From assembly GCA_007693945.1 (NCBI GenBank), contig RECP01000091.1, positions 62,001 to 126,000 of the forward strand: a DNA stretch of 64,000 nucleotides, written 5' to 3'. This DNA is from Spirochaetaceae bacterium (lineage in GTDB: Bacteria; Spirochaetota; Spirochaetia; DSM-27196; PWMO01). A model generated the notes under the pieces. That model had not been told where the DNA came from. It saw only the letters and a program-made list of their open reading frames with translations, and made no database searches. This document shows, piece after piece, positions 19,648 to 30,584 of the stretch. A program made the position numbers and the translations under genes. How positions within the stretch are numbered: the stretch's first letter is position 1; every line of letters begins with the position of its first letter.

Positions 19648-20618
19648 CACCTCCTTTCCGGCTCTTCGGCGGTGCTGTTGAGTATTCTACGAAAGATGGC
19701 GCCTTTGTCAACCAGCGGACGTTCCAGAAACGCCTGGGGATCGACGGGCACACCAGCTACGCGAAACTCCCAATGAAGATGCGGGCCGGTCGCCAGCCCC
19801 GTCATTCCGACGGTTCCGATCTGCTGACCGCGGCGCACCAGGTCACCCTGCCGCACGTCAATCCGGTCGAGGTGGTAATAGAGACCGAAGACGCCCGGAA
19901 GGTGTTCTACAACAACCGAATTACCGGTGATGATACGGTCCTCGGCAAAGGCAACCCGACCCGCCCCGGAAGCCACAACCGGTGTCCCGACCGGTGCTGC
20001 CAGGTCAATACCGAAATGAATCGACTGCGCTTCGTTGCCGTCGGCGTAAGCGAACACGCGCCGGTCGCCAAACCCGGCAGTTACACGGGCGTCTTCCACC
20101 GGTACAATGAAGGGTCCCTCGTTGTAGATTGAACCGGCATCGTAGGTTGCAACAAGCGCTATTATCTGCCGCGCCTGCGCCACTCGCCGCGGATCCGTTG
20201 TCTCGCGAAGATCGCTGAGCGCCTGGCTGAGCGCAATGCGCATGGAAGCGAAATCCCTTGGCAGCACCGTCACGGACCGGTCGAGCGTGACTGTTCGGCC
20301 GTCGCGCATGGACGCCACGGCCTCGAGGCGGTAGGGGCCCGGAGCCGCGGTTGCAGGGACACCGAGAAGTGACACCCACACCGGCACGTCGCGAGCGGTG
20401 GTGCTGCGGTAGCCGTTGGTGGCCACAACGCGCACGCCGTCGACCCGGTAGAGGGCGGTCTGCAGCTGCACCACATCGCTACCGGAGTCAAGATGCACGA
20501 CCAAGGGCGTGCCTCGCTCGACTTCATCGGGAGCATGCACGCTCGGCGCGGGCGCGGAAAACGCCGCCGTCAGCACTACCGTCAGCATGACTGTAACGAC
20601 AACCAGTGATCGGACCAC
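19647..20618 (-). CDS. M23-family metallopeptidase (LytM/peptidoglycan endopeptidase)
   Basis: [29 protein letters not shown]...[43 protein letters not shown]. Confidence 0.92.
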   Translation of the reverse strand: MVRSLVVVTVMLTVVLTAAFSAPAPSVHAPDEVERGTPLVVHLDSGSDVVQLQTALYRVDGVRVVATNGYRSTTARDVPVWVSLLGVPATAAPGPYRLEAVASMRDGRTVTLDRSVTVLPRDFASMRIALSQALSDLRETTDPRRVAQARQIIALVATYDAGSIYNEGPFIVPVEDARVTAGFGDRRVFAYADGNEAQSIHFGIDLAAPVGTPVVASGAGRVAFAEDRIITGNSVVVEHLPGVFGLYYHLDRIDVRQGDLVRRGQQIGTVGMTGLATGPHLHWEFRVAGVPVDPQAFLERPLVDKGAIFRRILNSTAEEPERR

Positions 20619-20677
20619 GATAGCCTCTCAGCTCAAGCTCAGATTGTACCCGCGCCGCGCTATAAGCGCGTCTTCAG

Positions 20678-22816
20678 TCATTGAGGCGCTCCCGGCGCAC
20701 CCTCCCGCGTCGCTCGCGAGATATCAATGACGCTCAGTTGGGTGTTCTCCCGGTTCTGAAAGTAGTTCTTTTCAAGCTGGAATACCACGTCCACGGTGTC
20801 ATCCAGCCCGAAATCGACATTGACGCGCGCGGCGGCATTCCAGTACACCGCCGGCCACTTGAAGCTGCCCACCGCAAGCGTCATACGCAGATGCTGCTCT
20901 TCACGGCCCATGAAGTCAAGCCGTACGAGCCTGGCATGCCGCACCAGAAAGACCAGCGGAGCGTTCGCCTGCCCGTAGGGTGCAAAAGCGTCTACCACCT
21001 TGTGCAGCTGCGGTGTCATGTGCACGTGCGGGATCTCGGCATCGATAAGCACGGCCTGCTCGTCTTCGTGCAGCTGAATGGCATCAACCGCGGCGGCTGC
21101 TCGCTGCAGGAACAGCACAACCCGGTCCGAAGCCAGCGCGAATCCGGCGGCGGGATCGTGCCCGCCCCACTCGTCGAGAATATCCTCAAACTGTTTCAGA
21201 AACTCGGTGGCCAGAAACCCGCGAACGCTGCGCACGGAACCAACGGTCTTGCCGTTGACGCTGGTCATCACCAGCGCCGGAGCACGGAACTGGCGGCTGA
21301 GGCGCCCGGCAAGAATCCCGGTAATGCCGCGGTGTACTTCGTCATCCTGCACCACCACCAGTTTACCGCCAAACGTCTCGAAGCTTGTTCGAGCCTGCGG
21401 CAAAACGCGGCCCCAGGCCTGATCACCAATCTCCCTGCGTTGCACGTTCAACTTCACTACCTGATCGACCAGCGGACCGATCTCGGCCGGGTCCTGCGAG
21501 AGAAACAGCCGGACCGCTTTGTCGGGCTCTCCCATGCGTCCGGAGGCGTTTATGACCGGCGCCAGCTGATACCCGACATCCTGAGACGTAATGGACTTTC
21601 CCAGCAGCCCCTGACGCTCGATCAGGGCCAGCAGCCCGGGCCGCGGCGAAGCTCTCATTCTGCCGAGCCCCATGCGGACCAGGATGCGATTCTCATCACG
21701 CATCGGCATCATGTCGGCAATCGTACCGAGCGCAATCAGGTCACTGACGTCCTGATAGGCGTCCTCGAGCGCCGGGACACGCTTTTGCATGTAGAGTACA
21801 AACAGCGTCACAAAGACGTCGATCTCCTCGGGACGGCGTCGGCGATAGCGCGGCAACCGCGAGCTCTCGAGAATCTTGAGCAGACTGCGCCGCTCCAACG
21901 CGGGAAAGACGTTCCAGATCTCCGGGGCTGTGTCGATCAGCGCCACATCCACGCGGCTTCCGAACACACGCCGGATCATACGCTCCTGCGCCGCGGCATC
22001 GTAAGCCAGCACTTCATGTCCCTGCAGAAACGCCCCGATACGCGTGTCTTCGATGCCCACCATGCCGGGCACAACCGTTTCCGAAATGCGATCGACCTCC
22101 AACAGGTTCTCGAGTTTGACCGCGTCAAAAACGACGGTCTCGTTGCCGGGGCGGACGTTGAGCAGGCAGATCGTCTGTTTGTAGAGATCGGTCTGTGCCA
22201 GCAGTAGTGCCCAGCGCAGTTTGCCCGCCAGCGCGCAGCCGCACAGCCCGGCGAACGGATAGCCGGTATCCGGCATCTTGGGGTTGATTATGGCGATCGA
22301 ATCGGGAAGCTCCTGCTGCGGATTGTGGTGATCGAGCACTATGACGTCGACACCGAGTTCCGCGGCGCGCCTGATTTCGGCAACGTTGGTGATTCCGCAG
22401 TCGACCGCCAGGATCAGCGTTCCATCGGCGGCGGCAAAGCGTTCCACGGCCTCCACGGTCAGGCCGTAGGGGTCATCCCCGAGCGGCAGCGCCCAGTCGA
22501 CGTCTATTCCGAGTTCGCGCAGAGTCTGCACCAGGATGGTGATACTGGTGATACCGTCGGCATCACGGTCACCAAAGACCAGCACGCGCTCGCCTTCGGC
22601 CCTGGCGGTCAGTATCCGGTCGACGGCGTCTTCCATCTCTTCAAACAGAAACGGGTTGTGCAGGTATTGCGGATCCTCCTCGAGAAAGTACAGTAGATCC
22701 TGGGGCTCTATCAGCCCACGCCGCACCAGGATGGCGGCCGAAAGCAGCTCGAGGCGATGCGTCCGCGACAATTCGCGCACCAGATCCGGGTCAACCGGTG
22801 GTTTGGTCCACTTCAT
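20678..22816 (-). CDS. recJ: Single-stranded-DNA-specific exonuclease RecJ (DHH family)
   Basis: GDRDADGITS (DxDxDG), DHHNP, DMMPMRDENRILVRMGL, NASGRMGEPDKAVRLFLS. Confidence 0.9.
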   Translation of the reverse strand: MKWTKPPVDPDLVRELSRTHRLELLSAAILVRRGLIEPQDLLYFLEEDPQYLHNPFLFEEMEDAVDRILTARAEGERVLVFGDRDADGITSITILVQTLRELGIDVDWALPLGDDPYGLTVEAVERFAAADGTLILAVDCGITNVAEIRRAAELGVDVIVLDHHNPQQELPDSIAIINPKMPDTGYPFAGLCGCALAGKLRWALLLAQTDLYKQTICLLNVRPGNETVVFDAVKLENLLEVDRISETVVPGMVGIEDTRIGAFLQGHEVLAYDAAAQERMIRRVFGSRVDVALIDTAPEIWNVFPALERRSLLKILESSRLPRYRRRRPEEIDVFVTLFVLYMQKRVPALEDAYQDVSDLIALGTIADMMPMRDENRILVRMGLGRMRASPRPGLLALIERQGLLGKSITSQDVGYQLAPVINASGRMGEPDKAVRLFLSQDPAEIGPLVDQVVKLNVQRREIGDQAWGRVLPQARTSFETFGGKLVVVQDDEVHRGITGILAGRLSRQFRAPALVMTSVNGKTVGSVRSVRGFLATEFLKQFEDILDEWGGHDPAAGFALASDRVVLFLQRAAAAVDAIQLHEDEQAVLIDAEIPHVHMTPQLHKVVDAFAPYGQANAPLVFLVRHARLVRLDFMGREEQHLRMTLAVGSFKWPAVYWNAAARVNVDFGLDDTVDVVFQLEKNYFQNRENTQLSVIDISRATREGAPGAPQ

Positions 22817-24156
22817 CAGAGGTTCGTTATCTCTTCGAGGATCATCGGCGATTGGTCCACCTGATCAGCTCCGACCACGAACGCCTGCTCCAGTATGGGG
22901 GTCGCGCGTCGCAGCGCTTCCGCGTTCTCGGCGTAAACCGTGCACAGAGCGTCACCGGAACTGACCCCGTCACCGCGCTTCCGGTGAATGTCTATCCCGA
23001 CGTGCGGCAGTACCGCGTCATCAGCCGTGTTACGGCCAACACCCAGGTAGACACCCGCCATACCGACCTTATACGCGTCGATCTGCTGCACGCGGCCGGA
23101 CTCGGACGCCGTGATAGTGTGCCGCTCGGAAGCACGAAAACTGCCGTAGCGCTGTTCCAGGACCGCGCGTCGGCCTCCCTGCAGTTCCACGTTGCGCACA
23201 AAACGCTCCCAGGCGCTGCCATCCTCCAGGCACCGCTGAGCAAGCCGCGTCCCTTCGTCCACGGAACCGCACGCCCCACCCAGTACCAGCATCCAGGCTG
23301 CCAGCCGTAGCGTAACTTCCATCAGGTCGGCCGACCGCGGATCGGGTTGCAGATCATGTCCGGCTACGGTGCCGCGCAGGCAGGCTATTGACTCTTCGAC
23401 CTCCAGAAAATTGCCGACCATGTGCCCCAGCGGCTGTTCCATGCGCGTCAGAACGGCTACCACCCGTTTTCCGAGCGCCGTTGCGGTTTCCACCAGTGAC
23501 TCGGCAAGCTCGTGTGCCCGTTGGCGGGTCTTCATGAACGCCCCCGATCCGCACTTGACGTCGAATACCAGCGCATCCGAGCCTTCAGCAAACTTCTTTG
23601 AAAGGATGCTGGCCGTAATCAACGGAACCGACTCGACCGTGCCGGTGACATCGCGCAGCGCGTAGAGCAGGCGGTCAGCCGGCACGACGTCCCGGCTCTG
23701 CCCGGTCATCGCGTATCCCACGTCGCGGAGTACGTCGCAGAAACGCTCGATCGGCAGCGCGGTGGTGTAGCCCTCTATTGCTTCAAGCTTGTCGAGCGTA
23801 CCGCCGGTGTGCCCAAGCGCCCTTCCGCTCATCATCGGAACCCTCACTCCGCAGGCCGCGACGACCGGTGCCAGGATCAGCGAAACCTTGTCCCCCACCC
23901 CGCCGGTGGAGTGCTTGTCGACAAACGGCCCGTCAATTCCGGAAAGGTCAAAGACCGTTCCGGAGCGAATCATCACGTCGGTCAGATGCCCGGTTTCTTG
24001 TCTTGACATTCCGCTGAAATAGACCGCCATCAACCAGGCCGCAATCTGGTACTCGGGGACTGAACCGGCCACGTATCCGTCAATCAGACAGGCAATTTCT
24101 TCACGGCTGAGGGTTCCTCCGTCTCGTTTTTTGACAACCAGATCTACCGCGCGCAT
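22816..24156 (-). CDS. Thymidine/pyrimidine-nucleoside phosphorylase
   Basis: MRAVDLVVKKRDGGTLSREEI, DKHSTGGVGDKVSLILAP, SGRALGHTGGTLDKLEAI. Confidence 0.93.
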   Translation of the reverse strand: MRAVDLVVKKRDGGTLSREEIACLIDGYVAGSVPEYQIAAWLMAVYFSGMSRQETGHLTDVMIRSGTVFDLSGIDGPFVDKHSTGGVGDKVSLILAPVVAACGVRVPMMSGRALGHTGGTLDKLEAIEGYTTALPIERFCDVLRDVGYAMTGQSRDVVPADRLLYALRDVTGTVESVPLITASILSKKFAEGSDALVFDVKCGSGAFMKTRQRAHELAESLVETATALGKRVVAVLTRMEQPLGHMVGNFLEVEESIACLRGTVAGHDLQPDPRSADLMEVTLRLAAWMLVLGGACGSVDEGTRLAQRCLEDGSAWERFVRNVELQGGRRAVLEQRYGSFRASERHTITASESGRVQQIDAYKVGMAGVYLGVGRNTADDAVLPHVGIDIHRKRGDGVSSGDALCTVYAENAEALRRATPILEQAFVVGADQVDQSPMILEEITNL

Positions 24157-24321
24157 GATCTCTCCTGGATCGACAGAGTACCACGAATGGCGGACCGTGA
24201 GAACCGGCCGGCGGGATCAACAGCACGTCGACCACGCGCAACGCAGCTCCCAATGCCGCCCGTTGCCGCCAGACTGCGCCGCGCCCTTGTATTTGACCGG
24301 CCAGGACCGTATCATGCGCCA

Positions 24322-25173
24322 ATGAAATACCGCATGATCAGCACCACCGGTCAGCTCCAGACGTTCCAGCAACACATCGCCGGGCGCGATACGCCGATCG
24401 TTGCACTCGATATCGAAGGCGAGTTCAATCTGCACGTCTACGGCGAACGACTCTGCCTGGTTCAGCTCTACGACGGCCAGGAGCTGGTGGCAGTCGATCC
24501 GGTCCAGATCGACGCCGCGCAGCTCAAGGAGTTCTTTGAGGATCGGCGGGTGCTCAAGATCATCTACGACTCGCTCAGCGACCAGGCGCTGCTATTCAAG
24601 ACCATCAACGCGCGTATTCACTCGATTGTCGATCTGAAGCCGGCCGTGGATCTGCTTGAGTACCCCCGGCGTGATCTGGGTTCAGTGCTGGACGCGGCTC
24701 TCGGGGTCTCCATCGAGAAGAAGTCACGCTTCCAGCGCTACAACTGGACAACCAGGCCCCTGGCAGCCGACGCAATCGAGTACGCCCTCTCGGACGTGGC
24801 ACATCTGTTGGCCCTCAAGGACCATCTTCTGGCCGAGTTGGCCGCCGGAGGGCTGATGGACCGCTACCTGCTGCAGAACCTGATGCTGCAGAACAAGGCG
24901 CCCGATATCAATCGCCGACCGCGGCTGTTTCGCTCGGGCCGATACCACAATCTCTCGCCAGCCGCCAAAACCCGCTTTGAGCGCATCTATGAGATTCGCG
25001 ACGGCTATGCACGCCAGGTCGATCTGCCGCCGGATATGCTGCTGCCCAAGCAGCAGCTCTTTCAAGTTGCGACCGGCCAGATGCCGACCAGCGCGCTGGA
25101 GCCCAATCGGCGCGTACCGCGCCGGGTCCGCGAACAGATGGTCGCCGACATCGAGGCACTGCCGCCCGAATAG
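24322..25173 (+). CDS. Ribonuclease D-like 3'-5' exonuclease
   Basis: IVALDIEGEFNLHVYGERLCLVQLYDG...DLKPAVDLLEYPRRDLGSVL...YALSDVAHLLALKDHL. ATG 24322. Confidence 0.85.
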   Translation: MKYRMISTTGQLQTFQQHIAGRDTPIVALDIEGEFNLHVYGERLCLVQLYDGQELVAVDPVQIDAAQLKEFFEDRRVLKIIYDSLSDQALLFKTINARIHSIVDLKPAVDLLEYPRRDLGSVLDAALGVSIEKKSRFQRYNWTTRPLAADAIEYALSDVAHLLALKDHLLAELAAGGLMDRYLLQNLMLQNKAPDINRRPRLFRSGRYHNLSPAAKTRFERIYEIRDGYARQVDLPPDMLLPKQQLFQVATGQMPTSALEPNRRVPRRVREQMVADIEALPPE

Positions 25174-25209
25174 GCCGGTTCTGCCCGCAGCGCCGTCGCT
25201 CAGCGCCGC

Positions 25210-25986
25210 TCACAGGAGACTACCGCCGATACGCAGCGTATTGAGGGGATTCTCGGCCACATCCTGCACGATCCGGTAGAGCACGCGGCGGGCGTTACGG
25301 GATGCTGCGGCGTTCAGACCTATCTGCAGCGCCCGTGAGAACTCCAACCCGCCGCTGTGTGCCAGGTAAGCCGCCGCGCCGGGACTGAGCGCGGGGCAGA
25401 TGGCGGGGTCCGTGCACTGACTGCAGGCAAACCCGGCGCACCGCGAATCGTAGTAACGGTGGTCCGACGGCGGAAACCGGCGGCCGCACGCCGCGCAGGC
25501 GTCCAACTCCGGCTGCAGACCGCCGGTTTCCAGATACCGCCACAGGAACTGGATCGTAACGGGACTGAAGTCGACCGCGCTGTCCAGAGCGCGCAGTGCG
25601 CTCAGCAGCAGAGTGAAAAGCGGCTCACTTTGGCCTCCGCCGCCGAAGGTCTTGAGCAGCAGCTCGGCCCACAGTGATGCACTGTAGAAGCGCGTGATCG
25701 ACTCACGCAGCCCGGGGAAGAACTCATGCACGCTGAGATCGGTGATCTTGACGCTCTGCTTGACCGGATCGGTATAGAGGTAGCACCGCCCGTAACAGAA
25801 AGGGTTGGTTACGCCGCGCAGCGTGCCTTTGCGAGAATAGGCACCGTGGGCAATCGCTGACAGCAGCCCCTGATCCGGGGTCAGCATGGTGACGCGCTTG
25901 TGGATATCGCCGATACGCGAGTTCCTGAGAATGATTGCGTCGGTCGTGCTGGTCCGATTCACCTGCCGCGTCCTGCTTGACTGCAC
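25210..25986 (-). CDS. recO: DNA repair protein RecO
   Basis: DAIILRNSRIGDIHKRVTMLTPDQGLLSAIAHGAYS. Zinc cluster CAACGRRF...FACSQC. Confidence 0.8.
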   Translation of the reverse strand: MQSSRTRQVNRTSTTDAIILRNSRIGDIHKRVTMLTPDQGLLSAIAHGAYSRKGTLRGVTNPFCYGRCYLYTDPVKQSVKITDLSVHEFFPGLRESITRFYSASLWAELLLKTFGGGGQSEPLFTLLLSALRALDSAVDFSPVTIQFLWRYLETGGLQPELDACAACGRRFPPSDHRYYDSRCAGFACSQCTDPAICPALSPGAAAYLAHSGGLEFSRALQIGLNAAASRNARRVLYRIVQDVAENPLNTLRIGGSLL

Positions 25987-26045
25987 TCGCCGGCCATAGC
26001 CATATTATGCGTAGTACACAACTATCTAACTCACAAGGTGCACGC

Positions 26046-28403
26046 ATGTCGAGTCCACACGCAATCATTCCGGCCGATCGTATCCTGCCGGCCAAGCTGC
26101 TGGTTATTCCGCTGTCCGGAAAACCGATCTTTCCCGGTATCTTTACGCCGATGATGGTCAACTCCCAGGAAGACATCGCCGTAATCGAACAGTCACTGGC
26201 CGGAGACAGCATGATCGGGCTGACGCTGCTCAGGGATGAAGAGACCAGCAATCCCGGCGGTGAGGATCTTCATGCGGTCGGAACGGTTGCCAAGATCATG
26301 AAGAAGATCAATCTGCCCGACGGTGGACTCAATATCTTCATCTCGACCTTGAAGCGCTTTCGTATCAAGAAGACTCTCAACCACGCACATCCGATTGCCG
26401 TTGCCGTGGAGTACATTGAAGACAGCTACGATTCGGCCAGCGGGGATGAGATCAAGGCGCTGACGCGTTCGCTGATCGGAGAGATGAAACAGGTGTCCGA
26501 GAACAACCCGCTTTTCTCCGAGGAGATGCGCCTCAATATGGTCAATATCGACCACCCGGGCAAGATCGCCGATTTCTTCAGCTCGATTCTCAACGTTGAT
26601 CGCAATGACCAGCAGAAGATCCTCGAGACCGCCGATGTCAAAGAGCGTATGGAGCTGGTGCTGGTGCACATAAAGCGTGAACAGGAGTTACTGCGACTGC
26701 AGAAGAAGATCCAGCAGCAGATCAACGCGAAGATCGAAAAGAGCCAGCGCGAGTACTTTCTCAAGGAGGAACTCAAGGCAATCAAGCAGGAACTCGGAAT
26801 GCCGGTCGACGCCCGCAGCTCAGATCATCAGCGCTTCCGCGAGGCTATTGACCGGCTACAGCTCTCACCGGAGGTGCGTGAACAGGTCGAACTGGAGCTC
26901 GACAAGTTCTCGCTGACAGAGCCGAGCTCGCCGGAGTTCCAGGTAACGCGAAACTACCTCGAGACAATCGTCAACCTGCCCTGGAATGATCCCCGGCCGG
27001 AAAAGATCGACATCCGGCGTGCCGAACGGGTTCTGAACGCCGATCACTACGGGCTGGAAGACGTCAAACAGCGCATCCTCGAGTTTCTGTCGGTTCGCAG
27101 GTTGAAGCAGGATTCCAGGGGTTCGATCATCTGCCTGGTCGGTCCTCCGGGCGTCGGCAAGACATCGGTGGGACGCTCGATCGCCAAAGCGCTGGGCAAG
27201 CAGTTCTTCCGTTTCTCGGTCGGCGGCATGCGTGACGAGGCTGAGATCAAGGGCCATCGCCGCACCTACGTCGGCGCGATGCCGGGCAAGATCATACAAG
27301 GACTCAAGAGCGTCAGAACCAGGGATCCGGTATTCATGATTGACGAAATCGACAAGCTCGGTGTCTCGTTTCAGGGGGATCCCTCCTCGGCGCTGCTGGA
27401 GGTACTGGACCCCGAGCAGAATATCGAGTTCCGTGACCATTATCTGGATCTGCCGTTCGACATCTCCAGCATCTTTTTTGTTACCACCGCCAACACGCTC
27501 GACAGCATCCCCGCCCCGCTGCGCGACCGCATGGAGATTATCCGTCTGTCGGGGTACATCGACGAGGAGAAAGTCGCTATTGCACGTAAGTACCTGATCC
27601 CCAAGTCGCTGCAGCGAGCAGGGCTGGGAAAACGGGATGTCAAGTACAGCAAGAAGTGTCTGCTGGAGATCGCCAACGGCTACGCCCGCGAAGCCGGGGT
27701 CCGCAACCTGGAAAAGGCGCTCGACCGTATCCATCGCAAACTGGCACACCGTGTGGTTCTGGAAGAACAGCAACCCCCATTCAACGTCGAGATCGATCAG
27801 CTGGAGGAGTTGCTCGGCAGACGGACTTTCAGGGACGATCTGGAGAAACGCGGCACCGTTGCCGGAACGGCGCTCGGTCTGGCCTGGACACCCTACGGTG
27901 GTGACGTGCTGGTGATCGAAGCGGTCAGCAATCCCGGCAAGGAGGACTTTCGCATCACCGGTCAGATGGGTGAGGTGATGCAGGAATCGGCGCGCATCGC
28001 CTACACCTGGGTGCGCCACGTCGCCGAGCGCTTCGAGATCCCGGCTGAGTACTTCGAGAAACGGCAGATCCACCTGCACATCCCGGCCGGCGCAACCCCC
28101 AAGGATGGCCCATCGGCCGGCATCACGATGGCCGCCAGCCTGCTGTCGCTGGCTACCGGCAGACGGCTGCGCGCGCGGCTGGCGATGACCGGAGAGCTGT
28201 CGCTGGTTGGAACGGTCCTGCCGATTGGGGGACTCAAAGAGAAAACCATCGCTGCGCGGCGTCACCGCATCAAGGAGATTATCATCCCAAAAGAGAACGA
28301 GCGCGATCTCGACGACATTCCGCAGCACATCAAGCGCGGCGTCACCTTCCACCCGGTGCGCACCATGGACGAAGTCGTTGATAAAATCCTTCAAACCCGT
28401 TAA
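26046..28403 (+). CDS. lon: ATP-dependent protease La (Lon)
   Basis: [53 protein letters not shown] and [22 protein letters not shown] (Ser-Lys dyad region). ATG 26046. Confidence 0.97.
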   Translation: MSSPHAIIPADRILPAKLLVIPLSGKPIFPGIFTPMMVNSQEDIAVIEQSLAGDSMIGLTLLRDEETSNPGGEDLHAVGTVAKIMKKINLPDGGLNIFISTLKRFRIKKTLNHAHPIAVAVEYIEDSYDSASGDEIKALTRSLIGEMKQVSENNPLFSEEMRLNMVNIDHPGKIADFFSSILNVDRNDQQKILETADVKERMELVLVHIKREQELLRLQKKIQQQINAKIEKSQREYFLKEELKAIKQELGMPVDARSSDHQRFREAIDRLQLSPEVREQVELELDKFSLTEPSSPEFQVTRNYLETIVNLPWNDPRPEKIDIRRAERVLNADHYGLEDVKQRILEFLSVRRLKQDSRGSIICLVGPPGVGKTSVGRSIAKALGKQFFRFSVGGMRDEAEIKGHRRTYVGAMPGKIIQGLKSVRTRDPVFMIDEIDKLGVSFQGDPSSALLEVLDPEQNIEFRDHYLDLPFDISSIFFVTTANTLDSIPAPLRDRMEIIRLSGYIDEEKVAIARKYLIPKSLQRAGLGKRDVKYSKKCLLEIANGYAREAGVRNLEKALDRIHRKLAHRVVLEEQQPPFNVEIDQLEELLGRRTFRDDLEKRGTVAGTALGLAWTPYGGDVLVIEAVSNPGKEDFRITGQMGEVMQESARIAYTWVRHVAERFEIPAEYFEKRQIHLHIPAGATPKDGPSAGITMAASLLSLATGRRLRARLAMTGELSLVGTVLPIGGLKEKTIAARRHRIKEIIIPKENERDLDDIPQHIKRGVTFHPVRTMDEVVDKILQTR

Positions 28404-28413
28404 GAGTGACGCA

Positions 28414-29313
28414 ATGGCCTGCTCTACCCCACAACCGGCGCCGCGCCCCGCGGTGAGGACACAGCTGCCGCGGATACTCTGGTGCATGACGCTGCCGGCC
28501 GTCACCGTTCTGCTGGCCGCCGGCTGCGGTGCCTCGCACGGTCACGACGGCGCCGCGCAGGCCGGGCAGCCCGTGGCGGATCCCCGGTTGCACCCGGCGT
28601 TTGCTCTGACCGCCGACCAGCTGCTGCAGATGGTCGGCGAGCTGCCTGACCCCGCACCCCGACGCATCGCCGAACGTCCGCGGCGTTTCCTGGCACTGAC
28701 GGACGCCGTTCTCGACCTGCCGCGGGATTTCACGATCCTTGTGGACAAACAGCATCCGCTGCCCGCCGACTACGAACCCGATGACCTGGTATCCCTGCGC
28801 GACTTCCGTGGACGCATCGGCTATGCAGCCGCCGATCGTACAGTGCGGCAGGCCATAGTTGACGACCTGCTGGCAATGGCGGCGGCGGCGCGTGAAGACG
28901 GTGTAGAGCTGCTGGTGCAGTCGGCCTATAGATCGTGGAGTTATCAGCAGACACTCTACCAGAACTACGTCGCACGCCACGGTGAAGAGGCTGCGGCGCG
29001 TTTTTCGGCCCGGCCGGGCCATTCTCAGCATCAGCTCGGAACCGCGGTGGACTTTGCGCCGATCGGACACCAGTTCACCGGCACTGCTGACGACCGCTGG
29101 CTGCGCGAAAACGCGTGGCGCTTCGGATTCTCACTCTCCTATCCCGACGGGTACGAGGAGGTCACGGGCTATATCTTCGAGCCCTGGCATTACCGCTACG
29201 TTGGCCGTCCGGCAACGCTGCTCGAACGTGAGTTCTTCGGAGGCATCCAGCAGTACATGCTGGAATTCCTGCACCGCTACGGTGACAGATTGCGCGCTGC
29301 GCGCCTCGAGTAG
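28414..29313 (+). CDS. D-alanyl-D-alanine carboxypeptidase (M15/VanY-like), probable lipoprotein
   Basis: Lipobox VLLAAGC, SAYRSWSYQQTLYQNYVARHGEEAAARFSARPGHSQHQLGTAVDF, EPWHYRYVG. Confidence 0.9.
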   Translation: MACSTPQPAPRPAVRTQLPRILWCMTLPAVTVLLAAGCGASHGHDGAAQAGQPVADPRLHPAFALTADQLLQMVGELPDPAPRRIAERPRRFLALTDAVLDLPRDFTILVDKQHPLPADYEPDDLVSLRDFRGRIGYAAADRTVRQAIVDDLLAMAAAAREDGVELLVQSAYRSWSYQQTLYQNYVARHGEEAAARFSARPGHSQHQLGTAVDFAPIGHQFTGTADDRWLRENAWRFGFSLSYPDGYEEVTGYIFEPWHYRYVGRPATLLEREFFGGIQQYMLEFLHRYGDRLRAARLE

Positions 29314-29324
29314 CCCGCACTGCC

Positions 29325-30584
29325 ATGGAACTGCTTGCTCCAGCCGGCAACATCGAAAAACTGCGCTACGCGTACCTCTACGGCGCAGACGCCGCCTACA
29401 TCGGCTTGCACGGATTCTCGCTCCGCTCACGCGCCGACAACTTCGGCCCCGACGAGCTGGCCGAGCTGCGCCGCATCAAGGCCGGCCGCAGGCTCTACTG
29501 TGCTCTCAATATCTACTTCTTCGATCAGGACATCTCCGCGCTTGAAGCGGCACTTGAGCGGATCGACGACACGCTGTTTGACGCCTTCATCGTCAGTGAT
29601 CCGGGGATCCTGCCGCTACTGCGCCGTCGATTCCCGTCTACCGAGCTGCATCTTTCGACACAGGCCAACTGCGTCAACAGTGAAGCCGCCCGGTTCTACC
29701 GCGACCTCGGGTTCAGGCGGATTATCCCGGGACGCGAGCTGTCGCTGGCCGAGATAGCCGCTATCAGGAAGGCGGTGCCCGACGTGGAGCTGGAAGTGTT
29801 TGCCCACGGGGCGATGTGCCTGGCCTACTCGGGACGCTGCTTCCTGAGCCGCTGGATGAGCGACCGTTCAGCCAACCAGGGTGACTGCGCACACTCGTGC
29901 CGCTGGTCCTATCGTGTCGGAACTGATCCGCTGGTGCTCGAGGAGCAGCAACGGCCCGGCGAGTTCTACCCGATCAGCGAGGGTGACGGCTTCACCGAGA
30001 TTCTCTCCTCGCGAGATCTGTGTATGATTGACCACCTTGGCCGGCTGCGCGACGCCGGGGTGGACAGTCTCAAGATCGAAGGTCGCATGAAGTCGATCTA
30101 CTACACCGCGCTGGTCACGCGGGCCTATCGCGCGGCGCTCGACGCACTGCAGCCGGCCACGGTCGCGGAACATCACAGCACCGCCGCCCGTACGGCATTC
30201 ACCGCCGAGCTCGATGAGGTAAGCCACCGCGACTACACCACCGGCTTCTATTTCGATCGTGATCAGATCGAGCGTCCCGCTTCGCGGGGCTACCGGCGCG
30301 GCTGTCTGTTCCTGGGAACCGTGGAAGAGCGAGTCGGCGCGCGGCGTTTTCGGATCGCGGTCAAGAACGCGTTCGCGGGCGGCCAGCTGATCGAGTTCGT
30401 CGGTCCGCGCAGCGCGGCGCAGAGCGACGATACCTTCGCGCTCTTTGACGACAACGGCAATCCGGTTGACCGCGTAATCCATCACGGCAACTGGTACCTG
30501 GAGACCGACTGCAGCGTAGAAGAGGGCTACCTGATCCGCACGCGCCCGGCTAACGCAGCGCCCGTACCCGGACGGCCGTTGTAG
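29325..30584 (+). CDS. U32-family peptidase / tRNA-rRNA hydroxylation protein-like
   Basis: MELLAPAGNIEKLRYAYLYGADAAYIG, ELHLSTQANCVNSEAARFYRDLGFRRIIPGRELSL, FAHGAMCLAYSGRCFLSRWMSDRSANQGDCAHSCRW. Confidence 0.93.
   Translation: MELLAPAGNIEKLRYAYLYGADAAYIGLHGFSLRSRADNFGPDELAELRRIKAGRRLYCALNIYFFDQDISALEAALERIDDTLFDAFIVSDPGILPLLRRRFPSTELHLSTQANCVNSEAARFYRDLGFRRIIPGRELSLAEIAAIRKAVPDVELEVFAHGAMCLAYSGRCFLSRWMSDRSANQGDCAHSCRWSYRVGTDPLVLEEQQRPGEFYPISEGDGFTEILSSRDLCMIDHLGRLRDAGVDSLKIEGRMKSIYYTALVTRAYRAALDALQPATVAEHHSTAARTAFTAELDEVSHRDYTTGFYFDRDQIERPASRGYRRGCLFLGTVEERVGARRFRIAVKNAFAGGQLIEFVGPRSAAQSDDTFALFDDNGNPVDRVIHHGNWYLETDCSVEEGYLIRTRPANAAPVPGRPL

Noticed and set aside
20681-22207. 508-aa plus-strand ORF
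   Set aside because: Fully antisense to recJ; His/Gln/Arg-rich shadow composition.
26865-28505. 546-aa minus-strand ORF
   Set aside because: Antisense to lon, whose motifs are unequivocal.
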